Shown here: positions 42,359 to 54,312 of the stretch, piece after piece | Position numbering within the stretch: the stretch's first letter is position 1 | How the letters are laid out: each line of letters opens with the position of its first letter | Assembly: GCA_022539475.1 (NCBI GenBank) | Contig: VCMS01000186.1 | Location: 1 to 64,000 of the forward strand | Direction: 5' to 3' | Source: Gracilaria domingensis | Lineage: Eukaryota; Rhodophyta; Florideophyceae; Gracilariales; Gracilariaceae | DNA length: 64,000 nt | Translations under genes and position numbers: made by a program | The notes under the pieces: model-generated | Databases searched by the model: none | What the model saw: only the letters and a program-made list of their open reading frames with translations | Told to the model about the DNA's origin: nothing

Positions 42359-44656
42359 TTAGGCGATGTTATCATGTCGCGGAGCAACGGCATGTCTTGG
42401 CAGTCGCAGAGATCGCCCAGTCTGCTCCCTCAAATCTTCTGCATACCGCGAATTGGATCTCTGCCCCACTGACCCCAAGCTGATCGAGTGAGCGAATGAG
42501 GTTTGCGCAAATCGTCGAACGGGAGCTTCCAAAGCCCCTGGTTTGTATGGGAAACATTCGAGCCATCGTTGTAGAAAGCCAAATGTGGCAATGACAGATA
42601 TCTGTTCCATTATTGCTTCCGGCTCAAACAGTTTATGCATGACAGCAGCCTGTGCAGGTGATATCAATGGACTCGGTGCAACATCAGCATACTTGGAACA
42701 CAACCGAGAATTGTTCAGAGCCGCTTGCACAACTTCGTGGGCCAACAATAGAAAGGCCACCTCCTTCCTGGTAAACGTTGACAAATCGATATCTTCGTCA
42801 CCTTCTCCTCCACGTGCAGAGACAGCGTTGTGTTGGAACACTGAGTAGTCTTCTGGGCGATCGACTTGCACATCGTCGTCATCAAAGTCATTAAAATCGT
42901 TGTTGGGAAAAGAATTTAGACCACTGACATCAGGCACTTCTGGGTCATCAGAGAACGCAAATAGACTGTGAACTGAGTTGATGAGAGCAGGGTTGTGATC
43001 TGTTGACACTGTTTTTGAGCTGCTGCTACTACTATCACACTCCCACGAACTGATTCGAGTGTCAAACTCTTGGTACCGTGGTTGTTGTGGACGGAGAAGC
43101 GATCGCTTGAACGTAGCTCTTCTATCGGAGTCCTTTCTTGTGAGTCTGGCGAGTCCTCTTCTCAGAAGGCTGGGTTCAGATTGCAAAAAGCTGTCGTCGT
43201 CAAGTAGTTGCTCCGGGTCTGAGTCGTTACCATCGTCCGGATGGTTCACGCTTGTCGCACCAAGGCGAGGAGAGCTAGATGATTTAAAATCAACACCAGA
43301 AGCATATTCTGGAAAACGGAACCTGTCTGCCCTCCGCGAACGTCGAGTTGGTACCGGCTCCGGGCGGGGTCGGACTGAGAATTGATGAGTTTGATGATCT
43401 GTGAGCGTCATGGTTGAGGAAGCTGGTGATGTTGCTGTGGAATCGAGAAGCGCATAGGCACGCTGCATGGCCTGCAGCTTTGGAACGTCCATACAGATGG
43501 AGAGTTGGCTATCAAGGGCGCCAAAGCGATTGGCCAAAAACGCAGCATGTGCAGTGAGCACCGAATTCTCTGAGGAACGTGCCAAAATGTAGCACGCGAG
43601 ATTCTTAATGGCAATTGACAAGGTATCTGAGTCGCACAGCAAAATAGAATCAATGAGATAGATAAACACGGAACGATGAGAGTGCGATCGCATGGAGAGA
43701 AGATATTCGGGAACAAAGCCCATGGAAGAGCCTATTAATTCGTTTTGTGCGCGGCGGGTGGATGGAATGGAGGAAAGCCACGAGGTGCGTTCCGAATGGT
43801 GGACGGCATGGCGTGCAAGCTTGACTCGAAGGGGATGTGCAACTCTTTGGAAGAAATGACTCTTTGTGGTTTGAGATAAGCGATTCGAAAACGAAAATGC
43901 GGAGGACGACCTCGAGTAGGATGTAGAAGTAGGCAAAGACATCTCCGACGGCTCAAACACGGATCCCCACTCGGCTTGAGCGCCCGAGAGCAGCTGCCTC
44001 ATCTCGCCGTCCATGGCGCGCATATCCGGCAAAACAGCCTCATCCGAGAGGCCCAACAGCGAGGCCAGGGTGGAGTAAAAGGCGCCGAAGGCGGAAGCGA
44101 GGGCGATGTGTTGCGCCCTATCCGGGGTGTACATGTTCTTGATGGCGTTCCGAAGCTGGATCGGCACGCGGGGCGGGCACGATGCAACGGCTCGGACGAA
44201 GTTAAGCGCGACGGCATCCTTGGTGGATAGCGACGACGCGGAGGAGGGTTGTGCGGCGTGCGGGTGTACGGCGACGTGCACGAGGAGATTGTGAAGCGGC
44301 TGCGACAGGGGCTGCGCCGCAAGCAGGGCTAGCAGCGAGCAAAAGGCGTTCTGCGCTGGCTGGTAGTGCGAGAGATACAGGGTGGGGGAGGGCGCTAGCG
44401 GAACGGACGACAGCAGCAGGCGGCACAGCTGGTGCATGGAGGCGAAGCGCGGCAAGGAGTGGTGCTCGGTGGCCTGCTGCAGGGACTTTGCAAAGCGCAG
44501 GGTGGTGTGCGAGTTTGCTCGAAGGCGCAGGAAGTTGTCGTCGGAAAGCAGGGAGGACATGGGAGGCGAGGAGCTAGCGCGGGAGGGCGACGGCGGCGGC
44601 GACGCGGAGCTCTCCGAGCCGGCCGCGGCGGCGCGCGGCGCGGGGCGGCGCGGCAT
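42359..44656 (-). CDS. Unknown helical protein A', paralogue of 33300-35707
   Basis: 765 aa from the ATG at 44656 (MPRRPAPRAAAAGSESSASP). N-terminal Pro/Ser/Ala-rich tail, then helical sequence: NFLRLRANSHTTLRFAKSLQ, FCSLLALLAAQPLSQPL, ALNFVRAVASC, ASAFGAFYSTLASLLGL, then GSVFEPSEMSLP, LTAHAAFLANRFGALDSQ and, after a ~190-residue acidic/Ser-rich insert (DSSSSSSKTVSTD, DFDDDDVQVDRPED), VAFLLLAHEVVQAALNN and FGFLQRWLECFPY. These blocks line up with A (ATCAYGAFLSS, GSVFGAP, MSAHAAYLACKYGS, AAILLAHALLQES). The insert is absent from A. Possibly AhpD-like fold in two halves but without C-x-x-C; function unknown. It converges on G'. Confidence 0.65.
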   Translation of the reverse strand: MPRRPAPRAAAAGSESSASPPPSPSRASSSPPMSSLLSDDNFLRLRANSHTTLRFAKSLQQATEHHSLPRFASMHQLCRLLLSSVPLAPSPTLYLSHYQPAQNAFCSLLALLAAQPLSQPLHNLLVHVAVHPHAAQPSSASSLSTKDAVALNFVRAVASCPPRVPIQLRNAIKNMYTPDRAQHIALASAFGAFYSTLASLLGLSDEAVLPDMRAMDGEMRQLLSGAQAEWGSVFEPSEMSLPTSTSYSRSSSAFSFSNRLSQTTKSHFFQRVAHPLRVKLARHAVHHSERTSWLSSIPSTRRAQNELIGSSMGFVPEYLLSMRSHSHRSVFIYLIDSILLCDSDTLSIAIKNLACYILARSSENSVLTAHAAFLANRFGALDSQLSICMDVPKLQAMQRAYALLDSTATSPASSTMTLTDHQTHQFSVRPRPEPVPTRRSRRADRFRFPEYASGVDFKSSSSPRLGATSVNHPDDGNDSDPEQLLDDDSFLQSEPSLLRRGLARLTRKDSDRRATFKRSLLRPQQPRYQEFDTRISSWECDSSSSSSKTVSTDHNPALINSVHSLFAFSDDPEVPDVSGLNSFPNNDFNDFDDDDVQVDRPEDYSVFQHNAVSARGGEGDEDIDLSTFTRKEVAFLLLAHEVVQAALNNSRLCSKYADVAPSPLISPAQAAVMHKLFEPEAIMEQISVIATFGFLQRWLECFPYKPGALEAPVRRFAQTSFAHSISLGSVGQRSNSRYAEDLREQTGRSLRLPRHAVAPRHDNIA

Positions 44657-45072
44657 ATGTAGCGCGCCAACGGAGTGCACGGCGCGGCGCAGCCACGCAA
44701 CTCATGTGATGTGGCGGGCTGCCTATAATAGCGGGCGGCGCGGCGAAGGCGGAGGGCGCACCGCACAAGCGCGGGCGACGCAACGGCAGTGCAACGGCAG
44801 GGCGGCGCCGCGTGGTGCGCGCAGTCCGACAGCGCGCGCGCCGCTTTAAAGCGCGCATCACAATTGGCGCCGCCCGGGCGGCACGTGCGCGGGGGAGCGG
44901 AAGGGGACAGCGCCTCTTACACCGCGCCTCGCGCGGCCATGCCGTCGCCACGCGCGCGTTCCACGTTCCGCGAGATAAAGGTAATCAAGATTTCGTCTTA
45001 CGTCAACGCTCCCGCCTCTTACCCTGCTAACAGCCGTTCTCTCCTGTAATCCCAAATTCCCCCCCCCCCCGC
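44657..45072. other. GC-rich intergenic, promoter region of A'
   Basis: Very GC-rich from 44,560 to 44,960, with TATAATAG at 44,722 (upstream of A' on the minus strand this reads CTATTATA), then AT-richer sequence and a run of ten or more C at 45,060. Confidence 0.4.
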
Positions 45073-48000
45073 TCACGCCGTCGTCTCCTCTCCGCCACTC
45101 AGTTGGTTCTTCACCAGGTTCGCGTACTCCCCGTTCTCGATTCGCAGCAGCTCCTCGTGCCGTCCGATCTCCAAGATCTTGCCGCGCCCCACCACTGCAA
45201 TTGCGTCCGCGTCCTTCACCGTCGACAGCCGGTGCGCCACGGCAATCGTCGTGCGCCCCTTCCCCACCCGATCCAGCGCCTCCTGAACAACGCGCTCGGA
45301 AACCGCGTCCAGTGCCGACGTCGCCTCGTCCAGCACCAGAATCCTCGGCTCTCGCACGATGGCACGTGCGATCGCCACCCGTTGGCGCTGTCCTCCCGAC
45401 AGCTTGCTACCCCGCGCCCCCACCACAGTGTCGTACCCGTCCTCCAGTTCTGTAATGAACGAATGAGCATTGGCTGCTTTGGCTGCTTCAACGATCATCT
45501 CGTCAGTTACGGGCGTTCCCTCAACGTGGTCCAGTCCGTATGCAATGTTGTCCCGAACGGATCGGTTGAACAGATCGGGTTCCTGCGCAACCAAGCCTAC
45601 ATGTTTCCGTACCCACTTCACGTCGTACTCCACAATGTTAGTGCCGTCTATCTTTAGACTTCCACTGCGCACATCGTAGAACCGCTCCACTAAGCTCACT
45701 ACTGTACTCTTTCCAGACCCACTCGCACCCACCAGCGCAAGCGTCTGCCCGCTCTTTACTTCAACCGACATGCCGCGAAGCACAGCAATGTTCGGTCTCG
45801 TTGGATACTCAAAGTAAGCCTTTTCCAAACTCACGTCCCCGTTGATCTTCTTCTTAAAGTCCACATCCAAAGTTGGATCAATCAATGACTCACGATCCAA
45901 TAGTCTGAATATCCTCGTAGCTGCAATCTTCGACTTGCCCCAATCAGGCATAGTGCTCGACAGGTTCCCAAGCATCAATCCACCGAACAGTAGACCAGTA
46001 ACCGCCTTCATCAAGTCCGCGAAACCACAGAACCCATCTCGCACAAATATCGAACCCACCCAAAAGCTCACCGCCCAAAGCACCTGAGCCAAGAACTCCG
46101 ATACACCAAACGCAACGCCAGCTATAAGCGCCGTTCGCCTTCCGTTGCCAATCGTCTTGTCCACTTCCTCGCTGTACTTGTTCAGGAACACGTCTTGTAC
46201 ACCGATAGACGTCACGGTTTCAAAGTTATCCACCGCTTCGGAAGCCACCGTCCCCGCCGCTGCATATCGAGTCTCGGAATCAGCATCGAATCCAGTCATC
46301 ATTTTCAGTTGAACCATTTGTGCGACAGCCCCCAACGGGAACACAACAGTCACAACCAGCGCAACTCGCCAGCATGCAATGTACGCGATCAAGAATCCTG
46401 TGAGCACAGTGCTAAGACCGAATGCAAACGAGCCGAGAACGTCTCCTGTAATTCCCTTCACCTGTGTTGCTTCGGTTGCCAACCGAGTGGAGAGAGCTCC
46501 GAGCGAGTTCTGCTTCATATCAAAGAAGCCCATGTCCTGTTTCAATAGCGCTCGGAATGAAGCTCTTCGAAGCTTATACGTCATGCGTTCCCCACTAATA
46601 CCAAGCATGGCGTGCTGCAAAAAGTTGCCGAGGAATGATGCTCCACCGATCGCCACATACAACACTGCCCATTTGGAAACTTCGCCCTTTTCATTACTGC
46701 TCAAGATCTCTTCGATAACTTCTGAGAAAATGATGGCCATGGCCGGAAAAGCAGCTCCGTTCAAGGCCGCTCCGAACATTCCCAAAAATATGTAAAGCCA
46801 TTCGTTCCTGTTCGTCTTGAACGCGCGGGATATGATTCCTTTGTCCACAGCAGCTTCCTCGCTTTCCTCACCCTCTATAGCACCACCATCCACCTGAACA
46901 CTGTGGGAGAGGGAGGTGCTTGCGACCTTGGCGAGACCAGCTGACGGGATTTCTCCCGTCGTGGCTGAACCTTCCTTCGCTTCTTTCGCTTTTTGAGCTT
47001 CGACGCGTTGGTGCTCGATGAGAGTGTGATAAGCGCCTTGCATTCCCAATAGCTGACTGTGGGTACCATACTCCACAACGGTGCCCTTGTCGATAACAGA
47101 TATCACGTCTGCGTCTTTCACGGTGCTCAACCTGTGCGCAATCGTGATGGTCGTACGACCAGCAGCTGCTTTTTCAAGGGCGCTTTGCACAATCCGCTCA
47201 GATTGAGCGTCTAACGCTGCAGTGGCTTCGTCCAGGATCAGAATCTTCGGGTTTCGAATCAGTGCACGTGCTATGCATACCCGTTGCTTCTGACCTCCGC
47301 TCAGCAGAGCTCCTCGCTCTCCAAGCAATGTATCATATTGTTCAGGAAGCTTCATAATGAAATCATGAGCATTTGCCTTCTTTGCCGCCTCTATAATTTC
47401 CGCATCTGACACTTCCATACGACGAAGCACCTTCTTCCCTGTCTTTTCGTCCACAGCAGCTTCCATGGCCGCGCCCAAAGCAATGTTCTCCCGAATCGTA
47501 CGCGCAAACAAAGTTGGCATTTGACCGACATAGCCAATTTGACTTCTTAACCACTTGACGTTCAATTGTCGCACATCAACACCATCAAAGGTGACTGCTC
47601 CTTCGATAACATCATAAAACCGCTCAATCAGGCGAACAGTGGTACTCTTTCCGCATCCTGATGACCCCACTAGGGCGTGGGACGTACCAGATGGGATATC
47701 GAGATTAAAATTCTCGAGCACAAGGCGCCTTTCGTCCCCACTCTCTAAATCATCAGCAACACGGTGTTTGTAATCGAAGTTGACACTCTTGAAGCTTACG
47801 TTTCCCTTGAAGTCCTCAATAACGTCACCTTCATCCTCATCTAGCGGATTGATTTCGGATTCTCGGCCTATGACTTCATAAACTCTTGGAGCTGCGCCCT
47901 GTGCCTCCGCAAACGCCTTGAAAGATGGTGCCGCTATTTTCAACCGATATAGAGCAAGAAGGTTTTCGAAGAGGAAGTTTGGTTAGAACACGCTTAGCAT

Positions 48001-49127
48001 TGTCGCGAGTCGTTTCCGCAACAATGATTATTCGACAAAAACTTACCTTGCCCGATAGAAAATGATGCGATGAAAACAGAGAAGAAAGTAATCAGAATAT
48101 CGCCGGCTGTTATGGACCCGCTCCGAACGCGGTTCGCCCCAAATGTGAACGCAATAGCATATCCGCAAAAGATGACAAACATTGTGAAACCAATACCCAA
48201 ACCGGTCACGAAACCCTTCTTCACGTCAGCTTTGTAGGCCTTACGAAGCTCTTCCTCGTACCTCTTAGCCTCCGTCTCCTGACCATTATATGCCGTTACG
48301 ACGCGAATAAGTCCAATGACTTCGCTAGCAATGGCACCAGCGCCACCGTACGCTCCTGTGCCCTCTCCAGTACTCTCGGCAGCTAGCTTTGCAAACACAG
48401 CGCCACCGGCCATCATCAGCGGCAGAATCGAGAGCATAACCAGTGTCAACAACGGTCCGTACACAAAAGCTACGATGAAGCCGACAACGAACATGGAAAT
48501 GAACTGCACCGCACTGGTAACCTTATCTCCGATCCCTCCCTGGATCAAGTTCACATCACCAGCGACTCTGGCAGTTAGCTCTCCTCCGTCCTCCTGTCCA
48601 TACCATGTGAAGTCCTGACTGAGAAGCGATTCGAAATACATGCGACGAAGACGGGCACAGATTCTCTGGGCAGCGATGAGTTGAAATCGAACTTGTATTG
48701 CACTGGTGACGAAAGCGACTGCGCCAAGTAAAAGGAACCACTTCGCAACATCTCCGACGTCACTAGTGATGTTGGAGAAAGCAGCCAGATCAGCTTCTTC
48801 GACAGTTACAACCTGAAACTCGTCGATTATGCCACCGAATAGAATTGTAAACATTGGCTGTATGGCACCGTGAATAATTGCGGCAATGCATGAAATGAGT
48901 ATGTATGTCTTTTCTGTACGGTTGGCATATCGGAAAAGTTGCGTGAACTTGACCGGAGGGAGTTTTGAAGCATCAGCTGACTTTTCTGAAGATCCCTTCT
49001 CCTTGTCGCTGTCTTTCTTTTTGAAGCGATCAAAGAACGACTTCTTTCCAAGATCGTCAGCGGAAGGCTTTGTCTGATCCGGCGGGGTAGAAGACCCGTT
49101 GGTGCCGGGATTGGCGTGTTGGCTCAT
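45073..49127 (-). CDS. ABCB-type full ABC transporter (two exons)
   Basis: Exon 1 49127-48047 and exon 2 47933-45073 join to 1313 aa. The donor AAG|GTAAGT and acceptor ATAG|CG give FSIGQAAPSFKAFAEAQGAA across the junction, the expected continuation. Layout is TMD-NBD-TMD-NBD, as in P-glycoprotein/MDR. NBD1: Walker A GSSGCGKSTT (~450), signature LLSGGQKQR, Walker B ILILDEATAALD, H-loop IAHRLST. NBD2: GASGSGKSTV, LSGGQRQR, ILVLDEATSALD, VAHRLST. Both sites have full catalytic motifs, so both NBDs should hydrolyse ATP. Each TMD has about six helices and the typical RLRR-x-x-F and GELTARV / GALSTRLATE loops. Exports hydrophobic substrates, probably at the plasma membrane. The start is ATG 49127; an in-frame GTG lies 9 nt upstream. 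The N-terminal ~75 residues are charged and disordered. Confidence 0.97.
47934..48046 (-). other. Spliceosomal intron in the ABC transporter gene
   Basis: 113 nt, GTAAGT...TAG, phase 1. It contains in-frame stops, and removal restores the canonical IGQAAP stretch. It is the only intron I can place with confidence in the window. Confidence 0.93.
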
Positions 49128-51026
49128 ATGTGACACACGCTAGTGACAGCTTAGAAGTTGGTCACTTCGGGGGCTCTCAACGGGATTAGTGTAGGGGAGC
49201 AGAAGAGCTGGTGTGTCTGAAAGGAAGCAGAGGGCAAAAGCTCTGGGCGAGAATGAAAACACGGCAACGACCGGGCGTTAGAATGGGATGCAAAAAACGA
49301 GTGACGCCTTTTGTATATCGCTCTCGTTGCACTCGTTACACCCAGGGAAGAGGATTGACATTCGGTGTCGACAAAGCTGCGCTGCAGCTATGTCGCTGTT
49401 TCAACCAGGTACATGAAGATTTGACAGTGATATGAATCTTAAGGATGAAAAGATTGCGTTCGTATGATGCCCCTAGTGCCAATCAAACGACGAAAGTGCC
49501 AGATAACAGCATGTAACAGATTGCGTGTAACATGATCGAAGCACTCACAGAAACCAGCCGTAATCGACATTTTCGGAGCAATGACGTATCCGCTGCCGTT
49601 GAGACAGGCAAAAGCGGGCACATAGCAGCGCTTTCTGGATATGTATATGACGGGACATCGGTGAGACACATGGCGCCAGCATGGCGCAAGCTGCTTGACC
49701 ATGCAGCTGTTACGCAGCATTGGAAAGCGTGTGGAGCTCTAATTAGCCACCAATGGCCATCCGCGGCATGGTGGTTGGCCAGCACGGCTGTGACAACAGC
49801 AAAGGTAGCTTGTTCCGAAGGTAAATTAATTATAAATTTATCTTCCTGTACACGTGTATGTTCTGAACGGCTCGCTCGGCGCTCTCTACTCTAGCTAGCT
49901 AGTGTCTATTCGACCGATATCATTGTGCGAAAACGATTATTTTTTGCACGATTCTGGCCCTTCATACACATATTTTTGCGCATTGATTTTGGTAACAATC
50001 ATTGGTTTCCGTACGAAAAAAGCCTGTTTTTGAAGCTCTTGCTACACAAAGTCGCTTTTCTTTGGAACTTTAGATCCTTCATGGATCTGCGATGATCCAT
50101 GTCTTCTTTAAGATGATGAAAATCTGCTTAAGCTAAGAATTTTTTGTAAGTGCGATAGATGGTTTCCAAGTCAAAGTCTTCAAAACCGCTGAAACATTGT
50201 TCAAAATAATCAATTTTCAACTCCATGTTGATTGCTTTTGGCCTCATATGAAACCATGGTCAAAAAGACACAAGACGATAAGAATTTAAGATCAAAAAAT
50301 GGCAATTGTATATACTGGAAATTCATAACCCCATGCCGGCTGCGAGAGCGACTTTGAGCACGCTAGGCACAGGCACTTTTTCGAGAAATTGCGAGAATCA
50401 CTCTGCCATAGCAAGAGGCTCACTCACAAAGAGCGTAATCCTCACGCTGCCACGCAAGAGAGCGCACGCAAGTTAACTTTTGCCTCGATTGACCGCAATC
50501 GACTGCATTCTTGGCAACTAATCTTGTGCCATTTTGGCAAGATTTTTGTTTTTTTCTTTTGCTTTTGGTGTGATGCAACCGCAATATGACTCGTGTGCTC
50601 CAAAAATCGTAGTTTTTACCCCTTCTTTAACTACACGACCTTGCATGCAATCAAAAAATGATGTCAATAGACATATTACGCAAAGACAGAATTCGTTCGT
50701 TCTTCACTAAAATAAAACACAGTAGGAGTGCAAGCGACTTTAAATTTCAGTTTTAGATATCCCAGAAAACTGAACATACGCTTAAACACACGTAAAGAAT
50801 CAAAACGCTACACAGCGATCGCTGCTGATGACGTCCTTGGCGATACAAAGAAGCCTAAAGTACAAAATCCAGCGCCGTCGTCTTTAAAGTTATCGTCGCA
50901 TCCTTTACAGTCTTTTCCGCTACAAACGTTTACCATCAGGATTAATTGCACTACATAACATGCCGTATGCCAAGTACACACATGTTTCTCAAAACGTGCA
51001 ACAACAAGCTCTAAATAGATCAGTTC
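49128..51026. other. Intergenic, no gene recognised
   Basis: Promoter of the ABC gene lies at its left edge. AT-rich from about 49,920 to 50,950. No motif-bearing frame seen. Confidence 0.5.
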
Positions 51027-51472
51027 TTGCAACGACTACGTTTGAAATGGTTTTTGACCATCGAAGCGATGAGAGCTTTTGTCTTTATTCCGCTTCTTAA
51101 CAAAAGCAATACTCGCCTAACGGAATTCATCAACGGGCAGAGGGAAAAGTACGACATCTATCGAAACAAATATCTTTGTACACCGTTGCTCAGCACATGT
51201 ATTTTACTTGCGCGACTAGCAACTGCCTTTTGTTGGACGAATAAGACGATGTTGTTTAGAAAGCATGCGTCTAAACTCAGTGAAATCTTATCGGAGACTG
51301 TGAAAAGCTTTTTTGATCGCAATCAACATCTTGTTTGTACGTTTTTCGGAGCCCAGTATATGTCCGGAAGATTGGCACATTTTGAACTTGCTGTTCAGCA
51401 GCAAACACAGGCTCTAGATAACTGCGTCGGCTTCATCGATGGAATTAATATCAAGATAGCTGTTGTGCAAAA
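51027..51472 (+). pseudogene. Harbinger transposase, 5' part
   Basis: Reads through RLTEFINGQREKYDIYRNKY, LSEILSETVKSFFDRNQHLV and the catalytic FIDGINIKIA, where D of the F-I-D-G-T-like motif is the first DDE residue (Thr is Ile here). The start codon is unclear. The frame is cut at 51472 by the insertion. Confidence 0.85.
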
Positions 51473-52248
51473 CCCAGCGATAGGGAAAGACACGCAAAGG
51501 CGGATCAGACCCTCTCTCAAGAGACGAGCACAGCAGTAGAGCGTCCCTACAGGTACGACACGGCAATGCCGGGTGTAAGACCGGGGCCGACCCTTCCCAA
51601 GTAATGGAGGGAGCGAAGCGGCGAAGAAGAAGCGTCCAGCGGTAGAGAACGCACGACACAAGTCGGCAGTAGCGTCACGTGTGTAGCACACGGTACCCAC
51701 GAGTGTAGCGATGACACGCGAGGGCGGTAGTAACCCACGCGAGTGTGTCGAGCCACGAACGGTATGCACCGGTACACCAAGGGGTGCTACCTGTATAACA
51801 GGGACAGAAATAAAGAAAACACACACAAAGTACACACGCGAAAGCGGTAGTGGTGTTCATGATGCCGCGAGGCGGATGATGAACCCTGCACAAGGTGTCG
51901 ACTCTCCGGGAGGAGGATATCGGTCACCAAGGGTGAAACATCAGAGCCGAACACTCGGGTGTTCGGTTTACTTCCCCGACAATGGGTGCAGCTCAACCTA
52001 CTAAGTAGTGTAGAGTGCCACTGTCAAGTGTGCAACCGGGCTAACTAAAATAAATAATAAATATCTAGAATATCCCAAAGTTGGGTGCCAACCGTCCATA
52101 CACGTTTGTAGCCATCCAGCAATGCTGTGCCAACCTCACCAGAGTCCTCGACCTCCACTGCACTGCAGGGGCAGTGATTTCACACCAAAAGCGAGCAAAT
52201 ACCGCATAAAGCGTGGCTCTACAATAGCACGTTCTTCTAATTAGAGAA
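51473..52248. mobile_element. 776-bp insertion of unknown class within the Harbinger transposase
   Basis: TGCAAAA occurs at both edges (51466-51472 and 52249-52255), a 7-bp target duplication. Removing the insert and one copy makes the reading frame continuous from ...KIAVVQ into NVLYNGHKRMH, the expected Harbinger order. No terminal inverted repeats, LTR-type TG...CA ends or poly(A) were seen, and no recognised gene. Near its right part is an AATAAATAATAAATA stretch. Confidence 0.85.
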
Positions 52249-52766
52249 TGCAAAATGTATTGTACAACGGCCATAAAAGAATGCATTGTCTCACGTATCA
52301 GGCTGTTATTACGCCGGACGAGATCATTGTGCACTTTTACGGTCCTGTTGAAGGACGCCGTCATGATTGGACGCTCTATTGCCGTTCTGAAATGGATAAT
52401 ATATTCGAGGGTAGTCTCTTGGTCTCGGGGAGACAGTATTGTATCTACGGAGATAGCGGGTATAAAGAACGTAACTATCTGGAAGTGCCGTTTCAAGGGT
52501 CGAATCTAAGCGACGATCAAGAGGCATTCAACACAGCGATAAATGGCGCTAGGGTGACGGTGGAATGGGTTTTCAAGGAACTCAAGCTTTATTGGAATGC
52601 AATGGATTTCGCACGCAAGCTGCACGTCTTACAAGCACCAGTTGGAAACCACTATATGGCGGCTGTTATCGTAATGAACGTGCGATTTTGTCTATACGGT
52701 AACCAAGTTTCCCGTTACTTCAACTGTTCGTCCCCTTCTCTTGAAAAGTATCTTTCTAAACGCTAA
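52249..52766 (+). pseudogene. Harbinger transposase, 3' part
   Basis: Begins NVLYNGHKRMHCLTYQAV, then GPVEGRRHDWTLYCRS (second catalytic Asp in R-H-D), YCIYGDSGYKERNYL (D-x-G-Y) and NTAINGARVTVEWVFKELKL (third catalytic residue, E in V-E-W-x-F). Motifs of a DDE_4-type nuclease are all present. Ends LEKYLSKR. Split from its 5' part only by the insertion. Confidence 0.9.
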
Positions 52767-53808
52767 ATCCGAAAACCAGCTTTGCGAAGAGGCGAAGGTA
52801 AGTCCGTAGAGAGCGAAGGCGAGCGAAGAGCGAAGCGAGGAGCGAGCCGTAGCGACCGAAGCCGCGGAGAAATGCTCCTTTGAGGATCCTGACCCATCAC
52901 CTTTATCACCTTGAGATGAACGGGAACGAGATATGGTACCACTTGAGACGTTCGACTGAAACATATTCAGGAGAAGCTTAAACTTCTCCAATTACAAGCG
53001 ATTAGATGCCTCCCTTTCTTCTTTCCTCTCCTTGGGATCCTTTTCTCTCTCTTCCTTCTCGTGAATAAACCTTTCCTTATCTAGTGCCAAATGTTTTGAC
53101 TCCAAATCATTGCGACGGGCTTCACTCTTTTTCAAAGCCGCGGTGAACATCTCTGTGTCGTCATCGAAGAGAACATTAGTAGCATTTCGTTTCGCTTTCT
53201 TCACACTACCTTGCGGAATAGCATCGTGACTTTCGTTTTCATTGTTTTTCTCCCCAGCTTCTTTTCTCTTTGTAGCTCTTTCCGTTATGACAGCCCCCAG
53301 TCTTTCCTTCTGTTTCTCTTTCTCGTTTTTCTGCTTTCTCACGCTGCAGGTCGTCACGCGCTTCTTTCAAGGAGCTAAGTAGCTCCTCCAACTCTCCAAT
53401 CTCTCCTCTAACACCACTCAGAGTCTGTTCACGGGCATCCTTTTCATCATACCTACATTGCAAGCGCTTATACCTGTCTTGCAACGATTTCCAGGTGATT
53501 GCAGTAGACAGTTATTTTGTCGCGTTTGCTTTGGCACAAGCGATTTCAAAGCGTTCTCTGGTTTCGCCGTTCGGAGCTATATGCGCTTTTGCTGCTGCAA
53601 CTTCTCTTACTAATAAAAGATCTTCTGCTGCTGTGAATCGCGATCGTTTTCCTGCTTTACCTGCTTTCTGTGGGCTCGTCGTACTTTCTATTTGCGTACA
53701 TTGCGAGTCTGAGGGCTGGGAAGGCGTTGCAGTATTGGTAGGGTTGGTGACGGGAGATACGGAAGATGGAATCGATGGCGATTCCATCATGTAAAATGTT
53801 GGACTCAC
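52740..53808 (-). pseudogene. Harbinger ORF2, Myb/SANT-like DNA-binding protein
   Basis: Starts MSPTFYMMESPSIPSS; the SANT-like helix set reads KRSRFTAAEDLLLVREVAAA, then ITWKSLQDRYKRLQCRYDEK with W/F spacing of a Myb/trihelix domain. A basic, Glu/Lys-rich coiled coil follows (LEELLSSLKEARDDLQREKA and later KSEARRNDLESKHLALDKER). Breaks: TAA at 53512-53514 inside the SANT domain, a frameshift between 53,240 and 53,357, and TAA at 52992-52994. It would help the transposase bind ends and enter the nucleus. It converges on the transposase. Confidence 0.8.
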
Positions 53809-54312
53809 GTGATGGTGTTTTCAAGGGGCCTATGGGAAGTGCTTGTGAGGCCACATCAGCGAATCAACGCCGAAGATCATTGCTCATACCGCTTCACTAA
53901 TATGTCCGTTTTCAGCAATGTTTGTCATGGCGTCTGGAATGATTCTGCAATACGTTTCACATCTGCAATACGTGTATCAATTTTGTTTCTCACGCATTGC
54001 AGAAGTTGTAGTGCGTAAACTATCTAATGTTGACTACGTGTACAGAGCTAACGCGCTCATCATGAATAACGAAAACCAAACATCGTCTGTGATCATGAGT
54101 TCAAATGCTCTTTGCATAAACATTGTGCAATCCCAACCCGTCATTCATATTACCGACGTCATTTCTTTCCAACAAATGAGAAAAAGCGTCTCAAACATTG
54201 ACGTAGAAAATTAACAAAAAGTGGTAGAGGGTAATAAAAAAATGCAATGCGTCAACCACCCACAGCATAACGGCCATCTAACCCAAAAAAATGTTCCAAC
54301 TGGTAGCGACAC
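53809..54312. other. Intergenic, no gene recognised
   Basis: Mixed to AT-rich. The right end of the Harbinger element must lie in its first part. Confidence 0.5.

Larger units (their letters stand above)
51027..53808. mobile_element. PIF/Harbinger DNA transposon, decayed and carrying an insertion
   Basis: Two convergent genes define it: a DDE transposase on the plus strand (51027-51472 and 52249-52766) and a Myb/SANT-like DNA-binding ORF on the minus strand (53808 to ~52740), the two-gene content of PIF/Harbinger elements. A 776-bp insert splits the transposase. Terminal repeats and the 3-bp target duplication were not found. Confidence 0.8.
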
